A stretch of DNA of 51,720 nt from Candidatus Pseudolachnospira avium. Its GTDB lineage: Bacteria; Bacillota; Clostridia; Lachnospirales; Lachnospiraceae. The first letter of the stretch is position 1. Each line of letters begins with the position of its first letter. The translations under genes were made by a program, and so were the position numbers. The notes under the pieces were generated by a model that was not told the DNA's origin, made no database searches, and saw only the letters and a list, made by a program, of their open reading frames with translations. Of the stretch, positions 1-9,268 are shown one piece after another. Location of the stretch: the NCBI GenBank assembly GCA_904420025.1, contig CAJFTW010000081.1, positions 1 through 51,720 on the forward strand, written 5' to 3'.

Positions 1-86
1 AAATCTCTGGGAAGTCAGTAAAATCAAGTGTTTTGAGTTAATCAGCAGGCACTATATACACAAGGGCCATACCTACCGTACAGCCG

Positions 87-1055
87 TCAGTCCTCTCCGT
101 TCTCCGGGAAGAACTCCCGCAGCAGGGCCAGCAGATCCTCCATGGTCTCCACCTGGTTGGCCCGCCCCCGCAGCGCGGAGGAGCGGGGGAAACCGGCGGT
201 ATACCAGGCCAGGTGCTTCCGCATTTCCCGCATGGCCGTATACTCGCCCTTATACTGTACCAGCAGGCGGCTGTGCCGCAGCACCATGTCCCGGATTTCC
301 CCTGCGGAAGGACGGGCAGGGATGGACGCTCCGGACAGGGCCGCCTGGATCTCCCGGAACAGCCAAGGGTTGCCCTTGGCTCCCCGGGCAGCCATCACCC
401 CGTCACAGCCGGTTTCCCGCACCATCCGCACCGCATCCTCCCCGGAAAAAATATCCCCGTTTCCAATGACAGGGATGGATACGGCATCCTTGACCTGGCG
501 GATCATCTCCCAGTCCGCCCTGCCGGAATAATACTGTTCCCGGGTGCGGCCATGGACGGCCACCGCCGCCCCGCCTGCCGCCTCAATCCGCCGGGCAATC
601 TCCACCGCATTCCGGCTGGAGTCATCAAAGCCTGCCCGAATCTTTACCGTCACCGGCTTTTTCAGCCGCCGGGCCATGGCCTCCACAATCCGGCTCACCA
701 GCGGCGGATCCTTCATCAGGGCGGAGCCCTCCCCGTTGTTCACCACCTTGGGGACCGGGCAGCCCATGTTCACGTCAATGAAGTCAAAGTCCTCCTCCAG
801 CTGGGCAGCCATCTCCGCCATCAGCTCCGGATCCGAGCCAAAAAGCTGCACCGCTATTGGGTGCTCCTCCGGCTCCGTCAGCAGCAGCGCCCGGGTATTC
901 TTGCTTTTATAGTACAGGGCCTTGGCGCTGACCATCTCCGTACACATGACATCGCAGCCCTGCTCCTTGCAGAGCAGCCGGAAGGGCAGGTCTGTGACAC
1001 CGGCCATGGGCGCCAAAAAGGCCGGATGCTCCCAGGAAAAATTCCCCAGCCTCAT
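87..1055 (-). CDS. dusB: tRNA-dihydrouridine synthase
   Basis: MRLGNFSWEHPAFLAPMAGVTDLPFRLL...DVNMGCPVPKVV...VHGRTREQYYSG...IPVIGNGDIFSG: Dus TIM-barrel motifs. The supplied ORF runs to 1211, but the Met at 1055 fits the family start and overlaps the upstream stop (ATGA). Confidence 0.93.
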   Translation of the reverse strand: MRLGNFSWEHPAFLAPMAGVTDLPFRLLCKEQGCDVMCTEMVSAKALYYKSKNTRALLLTEPEEHPIAVQLFGSDPELMAEMAAQLEEDFDFIDVNMGCPVPKVVNNGEGSALMKDPPLVSRIVEAMARRLKKPVTVKIRAGFDDSSRNAVEIARRIEAAGGAAVAVHGRTREQYYSGRADWEMIRQVKDAVSIPVIGNGDIFSGEDAVRMVRETGCDGVMAARGAKGNPWLFREIQAALSGASIPARPSAGEIRDMVLRHSRLLVQYKGEYTAMREMRKHLAWYTAGFPRSSALRGRANQVETMEDLLALLREFFPENGED

Positions 1056-1465
1056 GGCTCGTCCTCCGGATCCTCTTTCTCGTACTCCTCCAGCCCCTCC
1101 CCGCCGTAGTCCTCCTCTTCCAGGTCCTCGCCCAGGAAGACCACCCGGAAATACCGCTCCAGGGCTACCAGCAGTTCCTCGTGCTCCCGTTGGATCTGCC
1201 GGATCTTCCACTCACTGCCAATCTCATCAAACAGATAGTCCCCGTCCGCATGGGTCACATTCAGGGTCAGCGTCCCGTCCTCCCGGAATTCCAGGGTCAG
1301 GATGCCGCCCACATCCTCCGTAAACAGCACGCAGAGGATCTGCAGCTCCTGCTTCACCTGCTCCGGAAGGCTGGAAAACTCCGGGTTCAAATAGTATTTT
1401 TGCTCGTAGGCGTTGGCGCCGCAGAGCACCATGCTTTCTTCTTCCATATTCCTCCTCACCTGCAC
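1052..1465 (-). CDS. small acidic conserved protein (possibly DUF6145-like)
   Basis: ORF 137 aa, translationally coupled to dus by a 4-nt overlap; family name is from memory and uncertain. Confidence 0.6.
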   Translation of the reverse strand: MQVRRNMEEESMVLCGANAYEQKYYLNPEFSSLPEQVKQELQILCVLFTEDVGGILTLEFREDGTLTLNVTHADGDYLFDEIGSEWKIRQIQREHEELLVALERYFRVVFLGEDLEEEDYGGEGLEEYEKEDPEDEP

Positions 1466-1474
1466 CCTTTCGGG

Positions 1475-2464
1475 TTACACATATCCGTAAAGTCCCCGGA
1501 CGCTGACCTCCCCGGCATCCACTGCTTCTACCTGGCCGGAAGGCCGCCGCACCAGCAGGGATCCATCGGCATGGATGCCCAGGGAGGTTCCCTCCCAGTC
1601 ACCCCCGGGAGCCAGCACCCGAACCGGCCCGCCCAGGCCGGCCAGGGAGCGGTTGTATTCTTCCTGCAGCTCCGACAGATCCTCGGTTTTCAAAAAGATC
1701 CCGTAATAGTGCTCAAAGGCCGCCAGGGAGCGGGCCACCAGCTCCGCCCGGTGGAAATTCCGGCCCGCCTCCATCCGCAGCGAGGTGGCCTTCTCCCGCA
1801 GCTCCTCCGGAAATTCGGTCTGATTCACATTGACGCCGATCCCCACCACCACATATTGGATATACTCCGCCTCCAGAATCATCTCTGTGAGAATACCGCA
1901 GATTTTCTTGCGGTTCAAGGCCAGATCGTTGGGCCACTTGATGGCCGGCCGCAGGCCGCTGACCTGCTCCACCCCGTCCCGCACCGCCAGCGCCGCCAGC
2001 AGGGTCAGCATAGGGGCTTTGACAGGGGTAAAGCGCGGACGGAGAATCAGGCTCATGGCAATGGATGTCCCCGGCGGGGAAGCTGCCCAGGCCCGGCCCC
2101 GGCGTCCCTTGCCGCCCTCCTGCACATCCGCTGCCACCAGGGTGCCGTGGGGTGCTCCGGCATCCGCCAGCTGCCGGGCCCGCAGGTTGGTGGAGTAGGT
2201 GATCCGCGGATGGGCCTCCACGTTCCGCCCTGCCCATTCCCCGGTCACCAAACTGCCGATCTCCGCCTCCGTCAGTACATCTGGGATCTCCTCCAGCCGG
2301 TATCCCCGGTTCTGCACCGCCTCAATCTGGTATCCCTCTTCCTTCAGGCTGTTGATTCCCTTCCACACTGCCGTCCGGGAGACGCCCAGCTGTCCACAGA
2401 TCTCCTGGCCGGACACGTATCCCCTGCTGTGGCGCAGCAGAGACAAAATTTCCGTCTTGGTCAT
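1475..2464 (-). CDS. birA: bifunctional biotin--[acetyl-CoA-carboxylase] ligase / repressor
   Basis: N-terminal HTH (VSGQEICGQLGVSRTAVWKGINSLKEEGY) plus biotin ligase core (GRRGRAWAASPPGTSIAMSL, KWPNDL, GIGVNVN). Confidence 0.94.
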   Translation of the reverse strand: MTKTEILSLLRHSRGYVSGQEICGQLGVSRTAVWKGINSLKEEGYQIEAVQNRGYRLEEIPDVLTEAEIGSLVTGEWAGRNVEAHPRITYSTNLRARQLADAGAPHGTLVAADVQEGGKGRRGRAWAASPPGTSIAMSLILRPRFTPVKAPMLTLLAALAVRDGVEQVSGLRPAIKWPNDLALNRKKICGILTEMILEAEYIQYVVVGIGVNVNQTEFPEELREKATSLRMEAGRNFHRAELVARSLAAFEHYYGIFLKTEDLSELQEEYNRSLAGLGGPVRVLAPGGDWEGTSLGIHADGSLLVRRPSGQVEAVDAGEVSVRGLYGYV

Positions 2465-2767
2465 CTAGCTCCAGACCACCTTTCCACAGGCAATGGACAG
2501 TGCCAGCAAAACCACACAGAGTGCTGCCAGCGCCACGCCAGACAGCCAGTGGGCGCTGGCACTGCCGCGCCGAAAGCGTGCCACGGCCTGCACACCATTT
2601 AAGGCCGCCGCATCCAGAAAAATCAAGGGGAACAAACCCATGGGATTTTCCCGGTTCAGGAAGCTGGCCACCGCCAGCATCACCGCAATCCCGCAGGCTC
2701 CCACATGAAACCAATCATAGAATTTTTCAAAGCTCCGGTTATTTTTCCCAAATTGTATCTGGGCCAT
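2465..2767 (-). CDS. small integral membrane protein, unknown function
   Basis: 100 aa, hydrophobic helices; its stop codon abuts the birA start codon (0-bp spacing). Confidence 0.6.
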   Translation of the reverse strand: MAQIQFGKNNRSFEKFYDWFHVGACGIAVMLAVASFLNRENPMGLFPLIFLDAAALNGVQAVARFRRGSASAHWLSGVALAALCVVLLALSIACGKVVWS

Positions 2768-2800
2768 TCTTCCGCCTTTCCCCGGCGCCCGGCCGGTTTT

Positions 2801-3412
2801 CTATTCCTTTGTACCGGGGGCAGCCCCCTCCGCTGCCGCCGGAGTTGCTGCCGCCGGAGCCGGGGTGTCCGCTGCCCCGGCCGCCTCTGCCCGGCGCAGC
2901 GCCTTCTCCTTCTTCAGCCGCTGCCGCAGCTGCCGGAAAAATTGCTGCAGGATCTCCTGGCACTCCGCCTGCAGTACGCCGGTCTCTACCTCCACCTGGT
3001 GGTTCCACTCCGGCATCTCCAAAATGTTCAAAATGGATCCGGCGCAGCCGGCCTTGGGGTTCATGGTGCCGATAACCACCCGGTCAATCCGGGACTGGAC
3101 CAGGGATCCGGAGCACATCTGGCAGGGTTCCAGGGTCACATACATGGTACACCCCTCCAGGCGCCAGTCCCCTAGCTTGCGGCTGGCCTTGTCAATGGCA
3201 ATCAGCTCCGCGTGGGCCAGGGTGGTCTTGCTGGTATTCCGCCGGTTGTAGCCCCGGCCCACAATCCGATCCCCGGAGACGATCACGCAGCCGATGGGCA
3301 CTTCGCCCAGGGCCAGGGCCTTCTCCGCCTGCTTCAGGGCAGCCCGCATGTACTTTTCCCGGGGATCTGCCGCCGTTCCGGCGGCTTTCCGTTTGTCCGT
3401 TTCTTCCTTCAT
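2801..3412 (-). CDS. tadA: tRNA-adenosine(34) deaminase with Pro/Ala-rich C-terminal tail
   Basis: HAELIAIDKAS and PCQMCSGSLVQSRI zinc/catalytic motifs; tail AAGAADTPAPAAATPAAAEGAAPGTKE is low complexity. Confidence 0.92.
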   Translation of the reverse strand: MKEETDKRKAAGTAADPREKYMRAALKQAEKALALGEVPIGCVIVSGDRIVGRGYNRRNTSKTTLAHAELIAIDKASRKLGDWRLEGCTMYVTLEPCQMCSGSLVQSRIDRVVIGTMNPKAGCAGSILNILEMPEWNHQVEVETGVLQAECQEILQQFFRQLRQRLKKEKALRRAEAAGAADTPAPAAATPAAAEGAAPGTKE

Positions 3413-3437
3413 AAGAGCGTTCCCTCTCCGGCTGCCT

Positions 3438-5156
3438 TTAATACCGGTTCAGGCAGGCATAAATTTCCTGCACCCGGGGCATGGCCAGTCCGAAGGGGAT
3501 GTGGGCCGGGTCGCAGATGGATGCCAAGCCGTCCTTCTCAATTTTAGCCAGCACCTGGCGCACCACCTTCTCCAGCTCCGGCTCCTGCCCTTCCAACGAT
3601 TCCTTCAGATACTGGAGAATGCAGCCCAGGGCCGCAGTCTGCTCCCGGTCCACCAGCTGCTCCACATACCGCAAATCCACCGTGTCCTTCCCCAGCAGGA
3701 AGGAATCCTTGCCCAGAAGCTTCATCTTCAGCCGCTCCGTGACCATGCCAGTGCCCCGGTAATTTTTCCGCTGCTGGGTGGATTTGCCCGGATGGAAGCG
3801 TCGCTTGGCCGTGGGCAGCCGGAAGCCGGGGGCGGAGGTCTCCGGCGCGGGGTATTCCGCCATCACCTGCCGGGCCTTCTCCGTAATATCCACCGGCCGA
3901 TAGTTGTCCATCTGCAGCACCGTATCTGCGATATAAAAGTAGGAACCGCAGCTCCCCACCACCAGGATGGTGGAGACCCCTGCCTGCTCGTACAAATCCC
4001 GGGCCCGCTCCAGGAAGGGCGTAATGGGCTCCTTGTCCCGGGTGATCACCTTCTGCATCAGCTCATCCCGTACCATAAAGTTGGTGGCGGAGGTATCCTC
4101 GTCAATCAGCAGCAGGCGGCTGCCCGCCTCCAGCCCCTCCATAATGTTGGCCGCCTGGGAGGTGCTGCCGCTGGCGTCCAGGGTGGAAAAATTCCGGGTA
4201 TCCCGGCCGTTGGGCAGGTGGTTGATGAACAGGGAGATGTCCACGCCGCTGATCTTCCGGCCATCCTCCGCCCGCAGCTTCAGCGCCGACTCATCGGTGA
4301 TCACAAACTCCCGGCCGTCTCCCCGGATATGGTTGTAGACGCCCTTTTCCAGTGCCTGGAGCACCGTGGATTTTCCGTGGTAGCCGCCGCCGGCGATGAG
4401 GGTGATGCCCCGGTGGATACCCATGCCGGTAACTTCCCCAGCGTGAGGCAGCTGCAGGGTCACCCGCAGGGACTCCGGGGAGGTAAAGGGCAGGCCGTCC
4501 TTCATGGGGCGGTCGGAGACGCCGCTCTCCCGGGGCAGAATAGAACCATCGGCCACAAAGGCCACCAGCCCCCGCTCCGCCAGCTCCCGGCGGATAGCCT
4601 GCTGGTCTTCCGCCAGCTCCACCACCTGCCGCACCTCCCCTGCCGGCAGCCGCCGGTAAAAAAAGGTCTGCTCAATGGCCCGGGGCAGAAACTCAAAGAG
4701 GATCTTTTCCAGCTCCAGGGCCTGGATGGTACGGCCGTTGGCCGGGAAGCCCACGTCAAACCGGGCCAGAATCCCTTCTGCCTGGATCTCGCAGGCGGTC
4801 CGCTCCAATACCTCTTGGCCGCAGCTGCTAACGGCAATCATGCCGCTCTTGCCGGACCCCTTGGCCTGGAAGCTGACCCGCTCCGTCTGGGCCCGGAACC
4901 GCCGGGTCAGGTAGTCCTGCAGAGCCACCCGGGTGTGCTTCTCCCGGTAGGTGTCCGCCGGGAACTCCGCCCGCCGGTGGGAAATCCATACGCTCAGCTT
5001 GGAGGGGGACGCAAAGGGATCCCCCTGTACATGGTCAATGGACAGGCGGTAGCTGCCAAAGTCGTAGCTTCCCTTTAAAGATTTGTAGGCCGGATAGCTT
5101 TTCCGGTGTATTTCGTGCAGCTGCCGGCGCAGCTCTTCCGAAGATTTCATGGTCAT
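3438..5156 (-). CDS. ABC-ATPase domain-containing protein (predicted P-loop ATPase)
   Basis: GGGYHGKSTVLQAL Walker A and LLLIDEDTSATNFMVRDELMQ Walker B; MKSSEELRRQLHEIHRKSYPAYKSLKGSYDF N-terminus typical of this family. Confidence 0.85.
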   Translation of the reverse strand: MTMKSSEELRRQLHEIHRKSYPAYKSLKGSYDFGSYRLSIDHVQGDPFASPSKLSVWISHRRAEFPADTYREKHTRVALQDYLTRRFRAQTERVSFQAKGSGKSGMIAVSSCGQEVLERTACEIQAEGILARFDVGFPANGRTIQALELEKILFEFLPRAIEQTFFYRRLPAGEVRQVVELAEDQQAIRRELAERGLVAFVADGSILPRESGVSDRPMKDGLPFTSPESLRVTLQLPHAGEVTGMGIHRGITLIAGGGYHGKSTVLQALEKGVYNHIRGDGREFVITDESALKLRAEDGRKISGVDISLFINHLPNGRDTRNFSTLDASGSTSQAANIMEGLEAGSRLLLIDEDTSATNFMVRDELMQKVITRDKEPITPFLERARDLYEQAGVSTILVVGSCGSYFYIADTVLQMDNYRPVDITEKARQVMAEYPAPETSAPGFRLPTAKRRFHPGKSTQQRKNYRGTGMVTERLKMKLLGKDSFLLGKDTVDLRYVEQLVDREQTAALGCILQYLKESLEGQEPELEKVVRQVLAKIEKDGLASICDPAHIPFGLAMPRVQEIYACLNRY

Positions 5157-5167
5157 AACTCCTTTTC

Positions 5168-7897
5168 TTATTTTTTCCGGGCCGGTTCTTCCTCGCCGTC
5201 GGGGAGCGCTTTCAGCTGCACCGCCAGCTCCCCCACCAGCTGGTCCAGCAGATAGCTTCTCTCCCCGGGGCGCAGCTTCTCATAAGTTTCCCGGATCTCC
5301 GCCTCCGTCCGGCGAATCTCCTCCTCCAGATCCCGGGCGGACAGCCGCGCCGCCCCCTGGCCCATGATAATGATCTGCTCCAGCCGGTCCGAAGTGGCCA
5401 CGGTTACCCGGTACTTCCGGCTCAGCTCATGGGCCACCTTCTCAATGTACTGGTCCGCGGTTTCCGCCTCCTGGGTGTACACCACATAGATGTTGTGGTA
5501 GGGCAGGATCTCGCAGGCATGGTTCTGCACCTTATAGGCGTCAAAGACCAGGATCACCGTACACCTGCGGAAGCCCTGGTAATTGCAGAGAATATCCATC
5601 AGCCGGGTCCGGGCTCCGTCTATGCTGGCCTCCGCCAGCTGCCGCAGCTCCTCCCAGGCAAAAATAATATTGTACCCGTCCACCAACAGATATTCCTGCA
5701 GAGGCTCCGTCTCCTTGGCTTTTGCTCCCGGCCGGTAGGAGGTTTCCGCGCTCTGCCGCCGCCAGATATTCCGCCCCTTGCCCCCGCCGCTGTTCCGGTA
5801 GGTACGGGCAAAAATCTCCTGCAGCTCCTTCTCATCCGCCCCAAAATCCACCGGAGCGGATGCCGCCGGCGCTGCCTGCCGTGCCTCCTCCTGCCGCTCT
5901 GGCCGGAGGACGCTCTCCAGGTGCATGTGCTCCTCCACCTGATCCCAGGTGACCAGGTAGCCCGCTCCGTGGGAGCAGAACACAGAGCCAGTGGGGTTCT
6001 CCAGATCCCGGTCCGGGTCATAGCCCATGGCCGCCACCACCTCCTCCTGGTTATGACAGGGCTGATAGCCCTGGAACCGACAGAACAGCCGGCCCCGGCC
6101 CCGGGTGTAGGAGATCACCTCCCGGGGGTAATCCTGCATGGTGGCCACCGGGGCGCTGCCCTCGATTACCGTCCGCTCCCCCTCGGTCTGGGGATCCCCA
6201 AAGGTGCCGTTCATCCGCTGAATATCCGTCAGGGCCCGTCCCACCAGCTCCGCCGGGATCTCCAGCCGGAAAGCGTAATAGGGCTCCAGCAGCACACAGT
6301 CCGCCTTCATCAGCCCTTGGCGCACTGCCCGGTAGGTGGCCTGGCGGAAGTCACCGCCCTCGGTGTGTTTGGTGTGGGCCCGCCCTGCCGCCAGGGTGAT
6401 CTTCATATCCGTTATGGCCGACCCGGTGAGGACGCCGGGATGCTCCCGCTCCGCCAGGTGGGTCAGCACCAGCCGCTGCCAGTTCCGGTCCAGCTGATCC
6501 TCACTGCACACCGAAGTAAACACCAGGCCGCTGCCCGGCTCCCCTGGCTCCAGGATCAGGTGGACCTCCGCGTAGTGGCGCAGAGGCTCAAAGTGGCCCA
6601 CACCCTCCACCCGGCTGCGGATGGTTTCTTTATAGACAATGCTGCCGGCGCCGAAGGTCACCGGAACCCCAAACCGCTCCTGGATCAGGCTCTGGAGGAT
6701 TTCCGTCTGGACCTCCCCCATCAGCTGCACCCGGATCTCCTCCGCCTCCGGATCCCAGACCAGATGCAGCTCCGGCTCCTCCTCCTCCAGCTGCCGCAGC
6801 TTGGGCAGCATCTGATGTACATCGCAATCCTCCGGAAACTGGAGCTGATAGGTGAGCACTGGCTCCAGCATGGGCTGCCGGGCATCTGGCTCCACTCCCA
6901 GGCCCTCCCCCGGGTAAGTATGGCTGAGGCCCACCACGGCGCACACCTCCCCGGCCTCCGCCTCCGGCACCGCCTCGTGCCGGGCGCCGGAATACAGACG
7001 GATCTGGTCCGCCTTCTCCTCCCAGGTTTCCTCCCCCTCCGGGCCAGCGCACCGGCCGGTGAGCACATCCTTCACCCGCAGCCTTCCGCCGGTAATCTTC
7101 AGATAGGTCAGCCGTTTCCCTTGGTCATCCCGGGCAATCTTGAACACCCGGGCGCCAAATTTCTCCGGATACGCCGGGCTCCGGGTGTAGGCATCCAGCC
7201 CCCGGAGGAACTCCTCCACGCCGGAAAGCCGCAGGGCAGAGCCAAAATAGCAGGGGAACAGCCGCCGTTCCCCAATGGCCCGGGCCAGCTCTTCTCCGGG
7301 CAGCACCTCCTGCTCCAAGTACCGCTCCATCAGCTCCTCGTCACAGCAGGCCAGCTCCTCCCAGTCCTCCGGTGTCTCCAGGCGGCCAAAATCCGCCATA
7401 CGGCTGGACAGCCGGCTCCGCAGCTCCGCCAGCAGCGCCTCCCGGTCCGTGCCCGGCTGGTCCATCTTGTTGACAAACAAAAAGGTGGGGATCCGGTACC
7501 GCTCCAGCAGCCGCCACAACGTCTCCGTATGGCCCTGGACGCCGTCCGCACCGCTGATCACCAGCACCGCATAATCCAGCACCTGGAGGGTCCGCTCCAT
7601 CTCCGCGGAAAAGTCCACATGGCCCGGGGTGTCCAGCAGGGTGATGCGGGTATCCCCCAGGGTGAACATGGCCTGCTTGGAAAAGATGGTAATGCCCCGG
7701 TCCCGCTCCAGCCGGTAGGTGTCCAGGAAGGCGCTGCCGTCATCCACCCGGCCCATCTTCCGGATGGCGCCGGTGCCGTAGAGCATGGCCTCCGAGAGGG
7801 TGGTCTTGCCCGCATCCACATGGGCCAGAATGCCCAGGCAGATGCGCTTGGGGGAGGCGGGATGGTTCTTGGTTTTATTTTCAGACGTATTTTCCAT
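5168..7897 (-). CDS. TetM/EF-G-like translational GTPase fused to C-terminal YacP/Rae1-type NYN ribonuclease domain
   Basis: G1 AHVDAGKTT, G3 DTPGHVDF, G4 NKMD; TetM-like domains III-V (LLEPYYAFRLEIP); C-terminal ~174 aa starts YLLVDGYNIIFAWEEL and carries LVFDAYKV, EAETADQYIEK, VATSDRLEQ: YacP/Rae1 motifs. Confidence 0.92.
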   Translation of the reverse strand: MENTSENKTKNHPASPKRICLGILAHVDAGKTTLSEAMLYGTGAIRKMGRVDDGSAFLDTYRLERDRGITIFSKQAMFTLGDTRITLLDTPGHVDFSAEMERTLQVLDYAVLVISGADGVQGHTETLWRLLERYRIPTFLFVNKMDQPGTDREALLAELRSRLSSRMADFGRLETPEDWEELACCDEELMERYLEQEVLPGEELARAIGERRLFPCYFGSALRLSGVEEFLRGLDAYTRSPAYPEKFGARVFKIARDDQGKRLTYLKITGGRLRVKDVLTGRCAGPEGEETWEEKADQIRLYSGARHEAVPEAEAGEVCAVVGLSHTYPGEGLGVEPDARQPMLEPVLTYQLQFPEDCDVHQMLPKLRQLEEEEPELHLVWDPEAEEIRVQLMGEVQTEILQSLIQERFGVPVTFGAGSIVYKETIRSRVEGVGHFEPLRHYAEVHLILEPGEPGSGLVFTSVCSEDQLDRNWQRLVLTHLAEREHPGVLTGSAITDMKITLAAGRAHTKHTEGGDFRQATYRAVRQGLMKADCVLLEPYYAFRLEIPAELVGRALTDIQRMNGTFGDPQTEGERTVIEGSAPVATMQDYPREVISYTRGRGRLFCRFQGYQPCHNQEEVVAAMGYDPDRDLENPTGSVFCSHGAGYLVTWDQVEEHMHLESVLRPERQEEARQAAPAASAPVDFGADEKELQEIFARTYRNSGGGKGRNIWRRQSAETSYRPGAKAKETEPLQEYLLVDGYNIIFAWEELRQLAEASIDGARTRLMDILCNYQGFRRCTVILVFDAYKVQNHACEILPYHNIYVVYTQEAETADQYIEKVAHELSRKYRVTVATSDRLEQIIIMGQGAARLSARDLEEEIRRTEAEIRETYEKLRPGERSYLLDQLVGELAVQLKALPDGEEEPARKK

Positions 7898-7901
7898 GAA
7901 A

Positions 7902-7957
7902 ATACCCCTTTCTGTGCTATGATCACATATCCTTAATCATAACACAGAGAGGGGCAT
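7902..7957. promoter_or_regulatory. large imperfect inverted repeat (22-nt arms, 12-nt loop) covering the RBS of the GTPase-NYN gene
   Basis: Left arm atacccctttctgtgctatgat (7902-7923), right arm atcataacacagagaggggcat (7936-7957); 19/22 positions complementary. The gene's AAAGGGG RBS lies in the left arm. Confidence 0.8.
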
Positions 7958-7967
7958 AAGTCGACAA

Positions 7968-9249
7968 TCAATCCTGTTTTCTTGCTTTCCTGTATCGGCG
8001 GCCTTTCTTTTCCCCTGTTGGATCGATTTGTTCAAGCCGTATCAATTCCCTTGTCAACTCACGTGCTCTTGTTTCTTTAATCCCAAGGAATTCTGCGATT
8101 TCAGAGATTCTATATTCTCGATCCGGTTCCATCCATCCTATTATTTTTTCCAACTGCTGCCTCGTCTTATTGGTAAATTTCTTTTTATCAGCGCTTTTTA
8201 TCAACGCTTTTTTATTCTCGCTTTTTACAAACGACAATTTCAAAATGGTTCTGTCTGGTCCGTATTCTTCTATGACTTCCGGTTGCCTCCATCCCTGCTG
8301 TTCCCACACGCCGTATATATCCGGCACGCCGCTGCCGGCTCTCTCGCCGATACCGATCAGATTGAACATTTTCATCAAGGCTTTATTGCGCGGGTCGGAT
8401 ATGCCACCCTTCAGCATCTGTGCTTTACCGGTCCGGATGCTTCCCGGATTCTCCAGTCCAATCACCGGAACTGGACTGCAGCCTGTCCGTCCAGCGGATT
8501 GTCGGGTCGAGAACTTCCCGGTAGTCCAGAAAATACTCCGGGAATTCATACAAAATTTTATACTCTTCTCCAAACATGAGAAGCCCGGCAGCCGTAGGAT
8601 GCAAAGCATGATCCCTGGCAGACAGCTTTGCAGCACCGATCCGCTCTAAATATTCTTCATCCCCCAGTCTCTCCCATACGTGCTCCGTCCTATAGGCTAT
8701 ATGCCGGTTGCGATAAGCGCGCACGGTCTCCTCATGCAGCACGTCAAGCGGTATATCCTACAAAACCTTCATATCCGCTGTTTCTTCCGGCTGATCCCGG
8801 AGCATTGCCAGCACCTCGCTGCGGTCGCAGTGATAATCGCCCTCCCAGTTTCTGCGGAAGGTTCCCTGAAACATATCGTTGTTAATATAAACCGGTTTCT
8901 GCTCGCGCTTTGCCCTGGGGACATGGATCACCATGATCACACCGCTATTTTCTTCATATATCTCCACATCCCGATCCGTCAGCAGGTTGGCGGAAACCTT
9001 CTGTTTATTGTTGATCGTGTTCCAGAATTCTCTTCGCAGTTTCGCCGCATCTTCCAATCCTGTTACAGACCAACTGCCATCTTTGTTTTCTGTGACTCCC
9101 AGAATGATAACTCCGCCATAGCAGTTGGCAAAAGCAGAGTACGTTTCCCATAAGGAAACCGGAAGCCCACCTTTTGCTTTTTTCACTTCCCGCCGGTTGT
9201 CCTCCCGGTACGAGTCAAATTGGGACATTTCAAAACTCACAGGTTTCAC
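7968..9249 (-). pseudogene. AlbA_2/Schlafen-type ATP-binding transcriptional regulator, disrupted
   Basis: N-terminal piece 8758-9249 (YREDNRREVKKAKGGLPVSLWETYSAFANCYGGVIILGV) ends at in-frame TAG 8758-8760; reading continues in frame (DIPLDVLHEETVRAYRNRH) to ~8470, where an out-of-frame deletion joins to LENPGSIRTGKAQMLKGGISDPRNKALMKMF. Confidence 0.85.
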
Positions 9250-9268
9250 CTCATTCTATCCTTCTTCC

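Noticed and set aside
5168-7897. Acquired tetracycline-resistance gene
   Set aside because: It sits in a housekeeping gene cluster, has a fused NYN domain and lacks the YSPVS loop; no mobile element flanks it.
5429-7936. 835-aa plus-strand ORF (and other long antisense ORFs such as 3294..5078, 21852..23420, 38279..39802, 41646..43082, 43832..44809)
   Set aside because: These lie antisense to genes with unmistakable domain motifs. Their His/Gln/Pro/Leu-rich compositions are typical of GC-rich codon-bias shadow ORFs, and no family motif was seen.
8758-8760. TAG recoding (amber suppression/pyrrolysine) because two conserved domains are interrupted by TAG (also 38086-38088)
   Set aside because: Both genes carry further deletions or truncations, and TAG is used as an ordinary stop elsewhere (for example the 2465 gene), so simple nonsense mutation is sufficient.
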